Origin: Oscillospiraceae bacterium
GTDB lineage: Bacteria; Bacillota; Clostridia; Oscillospirales; Ruminococcaceae
Direction of reading: 5' to 3'
DNA: 61,783 nt
NCBI GenBank assembly: GCA_021199335.1
Contig: JAJQIG010000050.1
Coordinates: 1-61,783, forward strand
Below the pieces are notes generated by a model. That model was not told the DNA's origin and did no database searches. It saw only the letters and a program-made list of their open reading frames with translations. The position numbers and the translations under genes are program-made. Each line of letters starts with the position of its first letter. Position 1 is the stretch's first letter. Of the stretch, positions 1-8,019 are shown in pieces.

Positions 1-333
1 TTTGCCCACTTACATCAAGGCCGGGCAGAAATAACCGGGTTATTAGAGGTAACCTTAATAAAGTTGATTATCGTTTGCTGCTTTATGCTTTCGCAAAGAA
101 CCCTCATAATTTCACCTCTGTGCGTTTTCCCGCCTATACGTTGAACGATATCGCAGACAATATTTTCTTTATTATAAACTATGTTTCGCATATTTTCAAG
201 GGATTTTTCATTGTTTTTAAAAATTTTATATTTGCAATACAAAAGCCCGTTTTTACTCATGCACTATTATGCCGATATTTTTATCATCTGTCTGTGCTTT
301 GTAGTATGGCGGCGCCTTAATTCCGCCCTGCCT
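1..333. other. AT-rich intergenic stretch, no supported gene
   Basis: About 330 bases at the window edge contain no open reading frame with a ribosome site. A minus-strand frame of 81 codons (15-260) ends in TGA but starts without any Shine-Dalgarno and reads as lysine/asparagine-rich low-information sequence, so I do not call it. The stretch probably holds the 3' end region of whatever lies to the left plus upstream sequence of the histidine kinase promoter. Confidence 0.5.
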
Positions 334-362
334 TTGACAAATCACTGCCAATATGATAGAAT
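334..362 (+). promoter_or_regulatory. sigma-A promoter of the histidine kinase operon
   Basis: A perfect -35 TTGACA (334-339), a 17-base spacer and a -10 TAGAAT (357-362) carrying an upstream TGA (extended -10) sit about 30 bases before the TTG start at 393. It is the only consensus promoter upstream of the kinase-lipoprotein-regulator genes and should drive all three. Confidence 0.8.
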
Positions 363-392
363 GTAAGCACAGATTTTTGGGGAGGGTTTATA

Positions 393-1490
393 TTGAATAC
401 ACGAATGCTTGACAAGGCGGCAATTTCGCTGCTTGTTGCCGTGATAGCAACAGCGGGCGGGAACGAGATTTATGCCGTGGCGGTTACATTTATTGCCTTT
501 TCACTCTCGATGCTTACCTTTTGTACCGATAGACGCAGAACCGTAATCGCCGCATCGGGGATATATATACTTCTTTGCCTGTTAGAACCCCGTTTTTGCT
601 ATGGCTTGCCTGTTATTGTTTATGATGTTGCGCGGTTGAGAAATGTCCCTCTTTCCGCCGCTGCAGCCGCGGCGATGCTTCTCGCATTTGCCGAAACGGA
701 CACGGGTATGGCATTCCTATGCCTTGTGGGTATCGTTGCTTCAATAGTGACAGAGCTAAAAACAGAACGGCTTGAATTGGCTGAGAAGGGCTTGATTGAA
801 ACACGTGACAACTCCGAGGAAATTAATATGCTTCTTACCGAAAAGAACCGCAATCTTATCCGTCTGCGTGATTATGAGGTCTACACCGCAAAGCTGAAGG
901 AACGCAACCGCATTGCTCGGGAAATTCATGATAATGTGGGGCATATTCTTACCCGCTGCCTGCTGCAAATGGGTGCGCTTCTTGTTGTTACAAAGGACGA
1001 ACAGCAGCGGGAAAATCTCGAAAGCATTCGTCAAAGTATAGACGGGGCAATGACAAGCATTCGTCAAAGCGTACACGATCTCCATGATGATTCGATAGAT
1101 ATGGGCAGCAGCGTCAGGGAGCTTATAAAATCTCTGCCGAAGCATTTTTCGGCATCGTTCGATTATGGATGCGGAGAAAATTCACCGAGGGAAATAAAGC
1201 TTGCGTTCCTCGGTATAATTAAAGAGGCTCTAAACAATATCGCAAAGCACAGCAGCGGTGACAGGGTGCATATTTCAATTCGGGAAAACCCTGCGTTCTA
1301 TCGGCTTACTGTTGTTGATAACGGAGCAAATCCGACTGCCGTTAACCCAACTCCAAGCGGCGGAATAGGTCTTGAAAATATGCGTTCACGCACCGAATCG
1401 CTCGGCGGAATTTTAAGGATAGAAAGCTCTGACGAGGGGTTTAAGGTGTTCGCATCCATTCCCAAAAGCGGCGGATATACGGCGGATTAA
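393..1490 (+). CDS. NarL/LiaS-family sensor histidine kinase
   Basis: Membrane sensor kinase of the HisKA_3 type (365 aa) that would phosphorylate the LuxR-type regulator encoded 400 bases downstream. The N-terminal ~125 residues are hydrophobic with several probable membrane segments and no large extracellular loop, as in intramembrane-sensing kinases. A coiled linker follows, then the dimerisation/phosphoacceptor motif REIHDNVGH with His179, and a HATPase_c domain with N box EALNNIAKH, DNG and GGIGLENM. The TTG start at 393 is chosen because GGAGGG lies at 381-386 with suitable spacing. The order kinase, lipoprotein, regulator, ABC transporter resembles LnrJK/LiaRS-type envelope-stress systems; the ligand is unknown. 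Confidence 0.9.
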   Translation: MNTRMLDKAAISLLVAVIATAGGNEIYAVAVTFIAFSLSMLTFCTDRRRTVIAASGIYILLCLLEPRFCYGLPVIVYDVARLRNVPLSAAAAAAMLLAFAETDTGMAFLCLVGIVASIVTELKTERLELAEKGLIETRDNSEEINMLLTEKNRNLIRLRDYEVYTAKLKERNRIAREIHDNVGHILTRCLLQMGALLVVTKDEQQRENLESIRQSIDGAMTSIRQSVHDLHDDSIDMGSSVRELIKSLPKHFSASFDYGCGENSPREIKLAFLGIIKEALNNIAKHSSGDRVHISIRENPAFYRLTVVDNGANPTAVNPTPSGGIGLENMRSRTESLGGILRIESSDEGFKVFASIPKSGGYTAD

Positions 1491-1504
1491 AGGGGAGTAT
1501 TACT

Positions 1505-1897
1505 ATGAAAAAAATATTTGCGTTAGTCGCAATTTTATCTCTTGCTTTGTTTATGTCTGCCTGTAACAGAGGGCAATCCGATTTTGATATTAAAATTGTC
1601 ATTCCCGCAGAAAGTAAAGAGGAATTTGTTTATTCGGAGGAAGAAATTTTTTCTCGTAAAAACACAATAACCGTTTTTTCGGGTGAGGGGTTAGCCGATA
1701 CGGAGGTTCGCTTAAAAACCGTTGGCGCTAATGAAGAAACCGAGTATGCCCCTGTATATCTTACTCAGGGTATGCCCGCAGAGATTGAGGTTCAAAAGGG
1801 GGTATGGTTTAAAATTGGCGTAAATATGCAAAATCCTACCGATGAGGATATTGTTGTGTATGTTAATGTAAGTGATGTTGATGTTAGGATAGAATGA
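1505..1897 (+). CDS. small lipoprotein between kinase and regulator
   Basis: 130-aa protein with a lysine start, hydrophobic core and lipobox LFMSAC (Cys20), so it should be exported and diacylglyceryl-anchored on the outer face of the membrane. The mature part has mixed beta-type sequence with many charged residues and I recognise no family. It starts 14 bases after the kinase stop and ends 13 bases before the response regulator, so it is translated with both. Its position suggests an accessory ligand-binding or inhibitory component of the sensor, by analogy with LiaF/LiaX-like third components, but that is inference from context only. Confidence 0.75.
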   Translation: MKKIFALVAILSLALFMSACNRGQSDFDIKIVIPAESKEEFVYSEEEIFSRKNTITVFSGEGLADTEVRLKTVGANEETEYAPVYLTQGMPAEIEVQKGVWFKIGVNMQNPTDEDIVVYVNVSDVDVRIE

Positions 1898-1910
1898 GGT
1901 TATAAATGAT

Positions 1911-2540
1911 ATGAGGGTTGTAATTATTGACGATGATATGCTTGTGGCGGTTTCGCTTAAAACAATACTTGAAAGCAGCGGTGAGGTTGAAGTCTGCGCT
2001 CTCGGCAGCAGCGGCGAACAGGCTTTGGAGCTTTACAGGAAGCATAACCCCGATGTTATCCTTATGGACATAAGAATGAAGGATATGACGGGCCTTGAAG
2101 CGGGGGAGAAAATTCTCGGCGAGCAGCCGAACGCACGGATACTTTTCCTTACCACATTTTCTGATGACGAATACATAGTAAAGGCTTTGGGAATAGGCGC
2201 AAAGGGATACATAATTAAGCAGGATTTCGAGAGTATTATTCCTGCGTTAAAAGCCGTTATGAACGGACAAAGCGTGTTCGGGGCGCAGGTTATGACACGC
2301 ATTCCGCAGCTTATGAACGGTGAGAGAAGGGATAGCTTCAACTATGCGGAATTTGACATCGGCGAAACGGAACACAGGATTATCTGCCTTGTCGCAGAGG
2401 GCATGAGCAACAAGGAAATTGCAATGAAGCTCCATTTAAGCGAGGGTACGGTAAGAAACTATATGAGCGTAATTTTTCTGAAACTCGATGTGCGTGACAG
2501 AACCCAGCTTGCAATTTTTTATTTTAATCATATGCAATAA
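1911..2540 (+). CDS. LuxR/NarL-family response regulator
   Basis: 209-aa two-domain regulator. The receiver domain shows the acidic pocket DDD at residues 7-9, phosphoacceptor Asp53 in ILMDIRMK, a Thr in FLTTFSDDEY and Lys in GAKGYIIK. The C-terminal GerE/LuxR helix-turn-helix runs from about residue 145 (AEGMSNKEIAMKLHLSEGTV). It is the last gene of the kinase operon and lies directly upstream of an ABC transporter whose promoter is flanked by a perfect dyad (2603-2623), the obvious candidate binding site. Phosphorylation by the kinase at 393-1490 is inferred from adjacency. Confidence 0.93.
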   Translation: MRVVIIDDDMLVAVSLKTILESSGEVEVCALGSSGEQALELYRKHNPDVILMDIRMKDMTGLEAGEKILGEQPNARILFLTTFSDDEYIVKALGIGAKGYIIKQDFESIIPALKAVMNGQSVFGAQVMTRIPQLMNGERRDSFNYAEFDIGETEHRIICLVAEGMSNKEIAMKLHLSEGTVRNYMSVIFLKLDVRDRTQLAIFYFNHMQ

Positions 2541-2548
2541 AAAACGCA

Positions 2549-2579
2549 GTCCTCATTTGGCAAGAAGCCGTATGAGGAC
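2549..2579 (+). terminator. hairpin after the response regulator
   Basis: Eight-base perfect arms GTCCTCAT (2549-2556) and ATGAGGAC (2572-2579) enclose a loop that can itself pair (GGC/GCC). It starts nine bases after the regulator stop. Only a short imperfect T-rich stretch follows, so it may be a weak terminator that separates the two-component genes from the separately promoted transporter. Confidence 0.45.
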
Positions 2580-2602
2580 ATTTATTATGCAAAAATTACA
2601 TT

Positions 2603-2623
2603 TGTCACATACAAGTTGTGACA
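2603..2623. promoter_or_regulatory. perfect dyad operator upstream of the ABC transporter
   Basis: TGTCACA (2603-2609), seven bases, TGTGACA (2617-2623) form a perfect inverted repeat with 14-base centre-to-centre spacing. It ends eight bases upstream of the -35 of the transporter promoter, an activator-like position. The response regulator encoded just upstream is the natural candidate to bind it. Confidence 0.6.
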
Positions 2624-2631
2624 TTTTGCAC

Positions 2632-2660
2632 TTGCGGAAACAATGCTTTTTGTATAAAAT
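2632..2660 (+). promoter_or_regulatory. promoter of the ABC transporter operon
   Basis: TTGCGG (2632-2637), 17-base spacer and TAAAAT (2655-2660). The poor -35 match and the dyad just upstream fit a promoter that needs an activator. The ATPase gene starts 30 bases downstream. Confidence 0.55.
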
Positions 2661-2690
2661 AAAATCATGAAATATGAAAGGATGAATTAA

Positions 2691-3635
2691 ATGCCTGAAA
2701 CTGTTGTAAAAATTGAAAACCTTGTAAAACGATATAAAGAGCTTATTGCGTTGGACCATTTTTCCCTGGAAATTTTCGATGGCGAGATTTTCGGACTGCT
2801 TGGACCCAACGGCTCCGGAAAAACAACCACTATAAACTGCCTTCTGTCACTTTTAGCCTTTAATAAGGGCAGCATTGAGATTTTCGGAGAAAAAATGAAG
2901 CCCGACAACTATAACATAAAACGTCAGATAGGGATTATTATGCAGAATGTAGCCGTCATAAATGAGCTTACGGTGTATGAAAATATAGACTACTTCTGCG
3001 GGCTTTACATAAGGGACAAGGAGCAGCGAAAAAAGTGCGTACAGGAGGCTATAGAATTTGTAGGACTTGAAGATTTTGCGAAATTTCGCCCCAAAAAGCT
3101 TTCGGGCGGACTTTTACGCCGCCTTAATATTGCCTGCGGAATTGCTCATAAACCCAAACTTATTATACTTGATGAACCCACCGTTGCCGTTGACCCGCAA
3201 AGCCGAAATAAAATCCTTGAGGGTATCGTTGAGCTGAACCGCCGCGGCGCAACTGTTATTTATACCTCGCACTATATGGAAGAGGTTGAGCAGATTTGCA
3301 CTCAAATTGCCATTATGGATAAGGGCAGACAAATTGCAATCGGCACGAAAGAGGAGCTTAAAAAGCAGATTAAGGACACAGAAAAAATCACCGTTGAGGT
3401 TATGGATATATCCGATGAGCAGCTTTGTATGGTGCGTGAACTGCCCCATATCGGGGAAGCTGTTTTCCAAGGCGGGAAGCTTTGCGTTAAATATCATGGC
3501 GGCAAGCATAACCTTATTCGTCTGCTTACTCTTTTGCAGGAGCAGGAAATTAAGTTCGGCAGAGTTTTCTCCGAAGAGCCGACGCTTAACGATGTTTTCC
3601 TTGAAATAACGGGCAAACAGCTCCGTGATAATTAA
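2691..3635 (+). CDS. ABC transporter ATP-binding protein (LnrL-like)
   Basis: 314-aa ATPase of the DrrA/CcmA-type export family. It shows Walker A GPNGSGKTT near residue 42, a Q-loop at IGIIMQN, the signature LSGG followed by LLRR instead of the usual Q, Walker B LIILDEPTVAVDP and the switch histidine in TSHYMEEVEQ, followed by a C-terminal regulatory tail. It powers the two permeases encoded immediately downstream. Adjacent two-component genes and this gene order match bacterial antibiotic efflux/resistance modules such as linearmycin LnrLMN; the substrate here is not determinable from sequence. Confidence 0.93.
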   Translation: MPETVVKIENLVKRYKELIALDHFSLEIFDGEIFGLLGPNGSGKTTTINCLLSLLAFNKGSIEIFGEKMKPDNYNIKRQIGIIMQNVAVINELTVYENIDYFCGLYIRDKEQRKKCVQEAIEFVGLEDFAKFRPKKLSGGLLRRLNIACGIAHKPKLIILDEPTVAVDPQSRNKILEGIVELNRRGATVIYTSHYMEEVEQICTQIAIMDKGRQIAIGTKEELKKQIKDTEKITVEVMDISDEQLCMVRELPHIGEAVFQGGKLCVKYHGGKHNLIRLLTLLQEQEIKFGRVFSEEPTLNDVFLEITGKQLRDN

Positions 3636-3658
3636 TTGGGCGGAAAGGGGCGATTACA

Positions 3659-4798
3659 ATGTTTTTTCATTTGTTTAAATATGAGTTTATATCCGCCGTG
3701 AGAAATACCCAAGTCATGTTCTGGATGATTGCTTTCCCGATACTCCTCGGAACATTTTTCAAAATAGCTTTCGCTGATTTATACGATGATGAGCTTTTTA
3801 AGGAGATTCCCATTGCTGTTGTATATGAAAATGATGCGGAGAATTCGGCGTTTGATGAGGCTCTCAGCGCTGTTTCGAGTGGTGATAACGCGCTTTTTTC
3901 CATAGATAAAACCGCAATTGATAAGACCTCGGCAATGGGGCTTTTGGAAAGCGGCGATATAAGCGGAGTTATTTTTGTCGGGGAGGATATATCTCTTTCG
4001 GTAAAAAGTGAATCCACCAAGGCGTCAATTATAAAATTTTTCCTTGACCAATACAAAATGAACGAAAAAATCATATCCGACACCCTTGAAAGCGACCCGA
4101 CAAAGCTTGCCGATGTGATTGAAGCTATGAATATTTCCGAAAGCTGTATAACCGAACGCAGCTTTACCGGCGGAAACCGTGACCCATATGTGCAGTATTT
4201 CTACAACCTGTTGGCAATGAGCTGCCTTTTCGGAAGTATGGCAGGGCTTGCGGTTGTTACAAATACGCAGGGAAATTTATCGGCAATAGGCGCAAGAAGA
4301 TGCACCTCCCCGATACATAAGCTTGTGCAGATTACGGCGGGACTTCTTGCGGTAACGCTGGTGAGCTTTTTATGCTCGGCGGTTTCGCTTCTTTACCTTA
4401 TAGCTGTCCTGAAGATAGACTTTGGCGCGCCTGTTCTGCCGCTTATCGGAATTATCGCAGTAGGCTCGCTTGCGGGAATTTCTATGGGCTTTTTCGTAGG
4501 CTCGTTCGGGAGAATGGGGGAGGGAGCAAAAACAGCAATCCTCATAGCTGTTTCGCTTATCCTCTGCTTTTTCAGCGGACTTATGGTCGGCAATATGTAC
4601 GGCTATGTTCAAATGTACGCTCCTTGGCTTAATAAAATCAGCCTTGCGGCGCTTATTACCGACAGCTTCTATTCGCTCAATATTTACGATACCTATGATC
4701 GACTGCTGCAAAATCTGCTTACGCTTTGCATAATTTCGGCTTTGTTTACAATCGGAGGATTTTTACTTACAAGGAGGCAGAAATATGCGAGTATTTAA
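3659..4798 (+). CDS. ABC-2 type permease, first subunit
   Basis: 379-aa membrane protein with the ABC2_membrane_3 architecture: one N-terminal membrane helix (about residues 20-40), a large extracytoplasmic domain of about 150 residues, then five or six helices from about residue 180 to 375. A good ribosome site (GGAAAGGGG) precedes ATG 3659. Its 3' end overlaps the next gene by 14 bases, implying translational coupling and a 1:1 heterodimer with the second permease. Resembles LnrM-type subunits; likely exports an envelope-active molecule. Confidence 0.85.
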   Translation: MFFHLFKYEFISAVRNTQVMFWMIAFPILLGTFFKIAFADLYDDELFKEIPIAVVYENDAENSAFDEALSAVSSGDNALFSIDKTAIDKTSAMGLLESGDISGVIFVGEDISLSVKSESTKASIIKFFLDQYKMNEKIISDTLESDPTKLADVIEAMNISESCITERSFTGGNRDPYVQYFYNLLAMSCLFGSMAGLAVVTNTQGNLSAIGARRCTSPIHKLVQITAGLLAVTLVSFLCSAVSLLYLIAVLKIDFGAPVLPLIGIIAVGSLAGISMGFFVGSFGRMGEGAKTAILIAVSLILCFFSGLMVGNMYGYVQMYAPWLNKISLAALITDSFYSLNIYDTYDRLLQNLLTLCIISALFTIGGFLLTRRQKYASI

Positions 4799-5936
4799 AA
4801 CATTTTTGAAAATAGCTGTGCATAAAATTCCGACAGTAATTATGTACTTTGTTATTTTTGCCATTATTTTAATTTGCACGGCAAGCGATGCGTCGCAGAA
4901 TAACGAATTTGAGCAGACACGGTTGGTTGTATCCGTAAATGACCTCGATAATTCCGCCGCAAGCCGTGAGCTTGCGAAGTATATCGCTAAAAATCATAAT
5001 ATTGTCGATATCGGCACTGATGATGAAAGCATTCAGGATGCGCTTTATTATCACACATTGAGCTATTTTCTTACAATAAATGAAGGCTTTGAGGAAAAGC
5101 TTGAAAACGGAGAAACAGACGGGCTTTTTGAAAGCATTAAGGACGCAAACTATAAGTCGCAGTATCTTGATACACAGCTTACAGAGTATGTTTCGGCGGC
5201 AAGTATGTTTATCGCAAGGGGAATGAGCGCACAGCAGGCTTGTGCCGAAACAAGCGCCGCATCCGACATAAGTGTGGAAGTCACCGTGGAAAGCTTTTCA
5301 TCGGGCGAAGCATTGGACAGCGACTTTGCGATGTTTATACAGTACCTTGCATATGTTCTTGTTTTAATAATGATGCTCGGACTTACACCTATCCTCATTA
5401 CCTTCAATCAGTCGGATATTCGCCGCAGAATGGACAGCTCCGCATTGCCTATCTCCCGAAAAACGATGCAGCTTATACTCGGCTCGTCCGTTGTAACCGC
5501 CGCCGTGTGGATTGCTTTTATGCTGCTTGGAGTGGTTTGCTACGGTGGGAAAATGTTCACGGAAACAGGCGGTTTGGCAATGCTCAACAGCTTTGTTTAT
5601 GTTATAATTTTCACAGGAGCGGCAGTTCTTGCGGCACAGTTTGACCTAAACGCAAATGTGCTGTCGATGGTTTCAAATGTTATAAGCCTTGGAATGTGTT
5701 TTCTGTGTGGAGTCTTTGTTCCGCAGGAAATGCTTGGGAACGAAGTCCTGAGTGCGGCAAAGTTTCTTCCCGCATATTGGTATGTTAAGGCAAACAATAT
5801 GCTGTTCGGTTTGGGCGATACAGCCTTTACTGCGGCAAAATATATGACATACCTTGGTGTTGAGATGCTTTTTGCCATAGCTTTGTTTACGGCGGCTATG
5901 GCTGTTGCAAGGACAAAAATGCGTTCATCCCAATAG
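4785..5936 (+). CDS. ABC-2 type permease, second subunit
   Basis: 383-aa paralogue of the preceding permease with the same plan: N-terminal helix, about 140-residue exposed domain and a C-terminal bundle of roughly five helices. It begins inside the end of the first permease, after AGGAGG-like AAGGAGG (4770s), so the pair is coupled. Together with the ATPase it should form a heterodimeric exporter. The two permeases have diverged strongly in the exposed domain, the part most likely to contact substrate. No gene follows closely, so this closes the operon. Confidence 0.85.
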   Translation: MRVFKTFLKIAVHKIPTVIMYFVIFAIILICTASDASQNNEFEQTRLVVSVNDLDNSAASRELAKYIAKNHNIVDIGTDDESIQDALYYHTLSYFLTINEGFEEKLENGETDGLFESIKDANYKSQYLDTQLTEYVSAASMFIARGMSAQQACAETSAASDISVEVTVESFSSGEALDSDFAMFIQYLAYVLVLIMMLGLTPILITFNQSDIRRRMDSSALPISRKTMQLILGSSVVTAAVWIAFMLLGVVCYGGKMFTETGGLAMLNSFVYVIIFTGAAVLAAQFDLNANVLSMVSNVISLGMCFLCGVFVPQEMLGNEVLSAAKFLPAYWYVKANNMLFGLGDTAFTAAKYMTYLGVEMLFAIALFTAAMAVARTKMRSSQ

Positions 5937-5998
5937 ATTAGGAAAAATATATGCCCTATCATTTGATAAATATTTCACGTATTGGAAATACCGCCGAA

Positions 5999-6027
5999 TT
6001 GCTTTCCTCGTTCTGATATGGTATACT
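5999..6027 (+). promoter_or_regulatory. extended -10 promoter
   Basis: TTGCTT (5999-6004), 17-base spacer, TATACT (6022-6027) with TG one base upstream. It lies about 50 bases before the small lipoprotein start at 6080. Confidence 0.65.
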
Positions 6028-6079
6028 GATTGCGAAATGCAGGTATAAATCGGAATTTTATAGAATGGCGGTATTTGAT

Positions 6080-6475
6080 ATGAAAAAGATTATTGCATTA
6101 TGTTTGGCATTGGCGCTTGCACTGCCTATAATCGGATGTACTTCTGATCAAGACAACGAAAATACACCTCCTTCTACCGAGAAGTGGTATATTGAGGGAT
6201 TTTATTTGAAATGTGACAACGGAGCAGATATGATTATTGCTGACCCTGTCGGTGCAAATCCCGCTTATCCGTGTACGATGCAACCGAATGATGATACGAT
6301 TTTATTTACTGACCTTACCGATGGTGACAGAATCAAAATCGAAGTCTACTTGGTAGAAGAAGCATATCCTGCACAGACTACGGTTTACAGCATAGAGAAA
6401 ATATCGGATGGTGAGCGAGCCGATATACCCTCTGACATTATTTCAAGTCTTTCGGAATTAGGCTGGGTTAATTAA
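6080..6475 (+). CDS. small secreted lipoprotein of unknown family
   Basis: 131-aa protein starting MKKIIALC with a long hydrophobic core and lipobox PIIGC, so it is a probable lipoprotein. I prefer ATG 6080 over the in-frame ATG at 6065 because the later start gives a canonical signal peptide and has GGCGG about eight bases upstream. The mature domain looks like a small all-beta (OB- or DUF3221-like) fold, with VEVYLVEEAYP-type strands, but I cannot assign a family. It is monocistronic, with its own promoter and terminator. Confidence 0.7.
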   Translation: MKKIIALCLALALALPIIGCTSDQDNENTPPSTEKWYIEGFYLKCDNGADMIIADPVGANPAYPCTMQPNDDTILFTDLTDGDRIKIEVYLVEEAYPAQTTVYSIEKISDGERADIPSDIISSLSELGWVN

Positions 6476-6521
6476 CAAATTCCGATTTATCCAACTAAAC
6501 CTTGATCCATTTTATATCCGA

Positions 6522-6548
6522 GAGCGGCTATCACAGCCGCTCTTTTTT
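6522..6548 (+). terminator. rho-independent terminator
   Basis: Perfect 8-bp stem GAGCGGCT/AGCCGCTC (6522-6529 and 6535-6542) with a 5-base loop followed by six T. Terminates the small lipoprotein gene. Confidence 0.85.
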
Positions 6549-6579
6549 CATGCCCGTTCGGAGGTGGTTCATGTGGCAA

Positions 6580-6648
6580 TGCGGAAACTGAAAAAATACA
6601 AGTCCAACAAATACAAAGAAAAGGAACAGGTAAGGATTCGATATTAAA
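6580..6648 (+). CDS. possible 22-residue basic peptide
   Basis: An ATG at 6580 opens a 22-codon frame very rich in lysine, arginine and tyrosine, ending at TAA 6648. In-frame GTG codons lie upstream near a GGAGG at 6560. It lies between two terminators and could equally be the degraded 3' end of a lost gene, such as the basic tail of a recombinase. Coding status is unproven. Confidence 0.2.
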
Positions 6649-6686
6649 ACAAAAGCCGCGTTTCACATTGTGAGCGCGGCTTTTGT
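6649..6686. terminator. bidirectional terminator
   Basis: 12-bp perfect stem ACAAAAGCCGCG (6649-6660) with CGCGGCTTTTGT (6675-6686) and a 14-base loop. A-tract and T-tract at the two sides let it work on both strands. On the minus strand it lies 12 bases after the cupin gene stop. Confidence 0.85.
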
Positions 6687-6697
6687 TGTTTTCATAT

Positions 6698-7306
6698 TCA
6701 GCCTCTGACGAATACGTAATAATCCGTATCAAAGCCACCCCGGCGATAATCGCCGCTTTTCCATTCAATGATGAGATAATCCCTGCCGTTTACTCGCCTT
6801 ACTTCATAGGCACAGGCATTGTGATTGAATTTGCGAAGAATGTAACCCTTTGTCCAACATTGCATTTCGCCGCCGATTATTTCATTTCCGTAAATGCTGA
6901 TGCATTCGCCGTCATGCAGGAATTCAACCGCCTTGAAATATGGTTCAAATACGGTGTGATTTGGGTTTTCCTTAAAATCGGATTTTCGTTCGATAAAGTC
7001 GTGGGCAACCCATTTTCCGAGTATCGCTTCGTCAAATGAATATAAGAGATTTTTGTCTATGCACATTGTAATCATAGAAGCTTTGCTGTCGGAGGTTAGG
7101 GAGTGATTTTTGTAAGGCTCTATAATGAAATCCTCGCTGCGGGCAATTTCGTATTCCGCAAAATCACGTTTTAATCTCGCAGAACCGTCCGTTACAACAG
7201 ATACTACAAAGGAATTGCTGTGACAATGCTCGGAAAAATTTAATTTTAAGTCTTTAACTGAAACAAATTCCGCATATTCCAATTTGTAAAAAATAAAATT
7301 CCCCAC
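6698..7306 (-). CDS. AraC-type cupin domain protein without helix-turn-helix
   Basis: 202-aa protein. Residues about 1-110 read like the N-terminal cupin of AraC-family regulators, with HCHSN metal-site-like motif, a strand giving IEPYKNHSLTS, and the segment that normally binds effector. The two AraC helix-turn-helix motifs are missing. Instead the C-terminal ~95 residues form a second domain with conserved-looking WTKGYILRKFNH and IEWKSGDYRRGG motifs, a combination I have seen attached to varied Firmicutes proteins but cannot name. GTG 7306 is chosen because GGAGG lies nine bases upstream. It has its own consensus promoter, divergent from ruvC. Role unknown; a small-ligand sensor is plausible. 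Confidence 0.65.
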   Translation of the reverse strand: MGNFIFYKLEYAEFVSVKDLKLNFSEHCHSNSFVVSVVTDGSARLKRDFAEYEIARSEDFIIEPYKNHSLTSDSKASMITMCIDKNLLYSFDEAILGKWVAHDFIERKSDFKENPNHTVFEPYFKAVEFLHDGECISIYGNEIIGGEMQCWTKGYILRKFNHNACAYEVRRVNGRDYLIIEWKSGDYRRGGFDTDYYVFVRG

Positions 7307-7350
7307 TCTCGATAACCTCCCATGTTTGTTTAAATTGTGTCAATAATTGT

Positions 7351-7379
7351 ATTATAACATATATCCGCCGTTATTTCAA
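7351..7379 (-). promoter_or_regulatory. promoter of the cupin gene
   Basis: On the minus strand: TTGAAA (7379-7374), 17-base spacer, TATAAT (7356-7351) with an upstream TG. It lies about 45 bases before the GTG start. Confidence 0.7.
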
Positions 7380-7437
7380 ATGCCCCGCGTATTAATCCAT
7401 CAAAAATAGAATTTGTTTAAAAAAGTTTTTAAAACCC

Positions 7438-7466
7438 TTGCAGGAATGGCGTTTATGTGTTATAAT
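7438..7466 (+). promoter_or_regulatory. promoter of the ruvC operon
   Basis: TTGCAG (7438-7443), 17 bases, TATAAT (7461-7466) preceded by TGT. It is the main promoter found for the long ruvC-to-clp run. Confidence 0.75.
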
Positions 7467-7509
7467 GAATTGTTAAGATTAAGATTGAGATAATGGCGGT
7501 GAATTGACT

Positions 7510-8001
7510 TTGAGAATTCTTGGAATTGACCCCGGTTACGCTATTGTCGGCTTCGGGGTGCTGGAGTATGATGGCTATAAATTCACTCCCGTTGGGTTTG
7601 GAGCAATCACAACCGAGGCAGGAACCGAATTCAATATTCGCCTTAAAACTATTTTTGATGACATGAACGCCGTTCTGGCCCGTTTCAATCCCGACGCTAT
7701 GGCGATTGAGAAGCTTTTTTTCAATACCAACCAAAAAACGGGTATAGATGTCGCCCAGGCAAGGGGAGTTACACTTCTTGCGGCGACAAACGCAGGAGTT
7801 CCGATTTTTGAATATACCCCTTTGCAGGTTAAACAGTCGGTTGTGGGATATGGGCGCGCCGAAAAGGCGCAGGTTATGGATATGACAAGGCGAATTCTCG
7901 GCCTTTCAGCCGTTCCTAAGCCCGATGATACAGCCGATGCGCTCGCCATTGCGATTTGCCACGGCCACGCAAGCGGGGGAGTAAAGATTCCGAAGTTTTA
8001 A
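7510..8001 (+). CDS. ruvC: Holliday junction resolvase RuvC
   Basis: 163-aa RNase H-fold endonuclease that cuts Holliday junctions branch-migrated by RuvAB. It shows the conserved start MRILGIDPG with catalytic Asp7, the glutamate motif AIEKLFF (Glu67), and the C-terminal acidic cluster KPDDTADALAIAICHGH. I choose the TTG at 7510 over the in-frame TTG at 7504 because it gives the family's canonical N-terminus and better spacing from GGCGGTG (7494-7500). It is first in the operon with ruvA 18 bases downstream. Confidence 0.96.
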   Translation: MRILGIDPGYAIVGFGVLEYDGYKFTPVGFGAITTEAGTEFNIRLKTIFDDMNAVLARFNPDAMAIEKLFFNTNQKTGIDVAQARGVTLLAATNAGVPIFEYTPLQVKQSVVGYGRAEKAQVMDMTRRILGLSAVPKPDDTADALAIAICHGHASGGVKIPKF

Positions 8002-8019
8002 CGCAAGGAGTACATATAT

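Noticed and set aside
15-260. Minus-strand 81-codon frame at the left edge
   Set aside because: No ribosome site and low-complexity, AT-driven composition; more likely chance.
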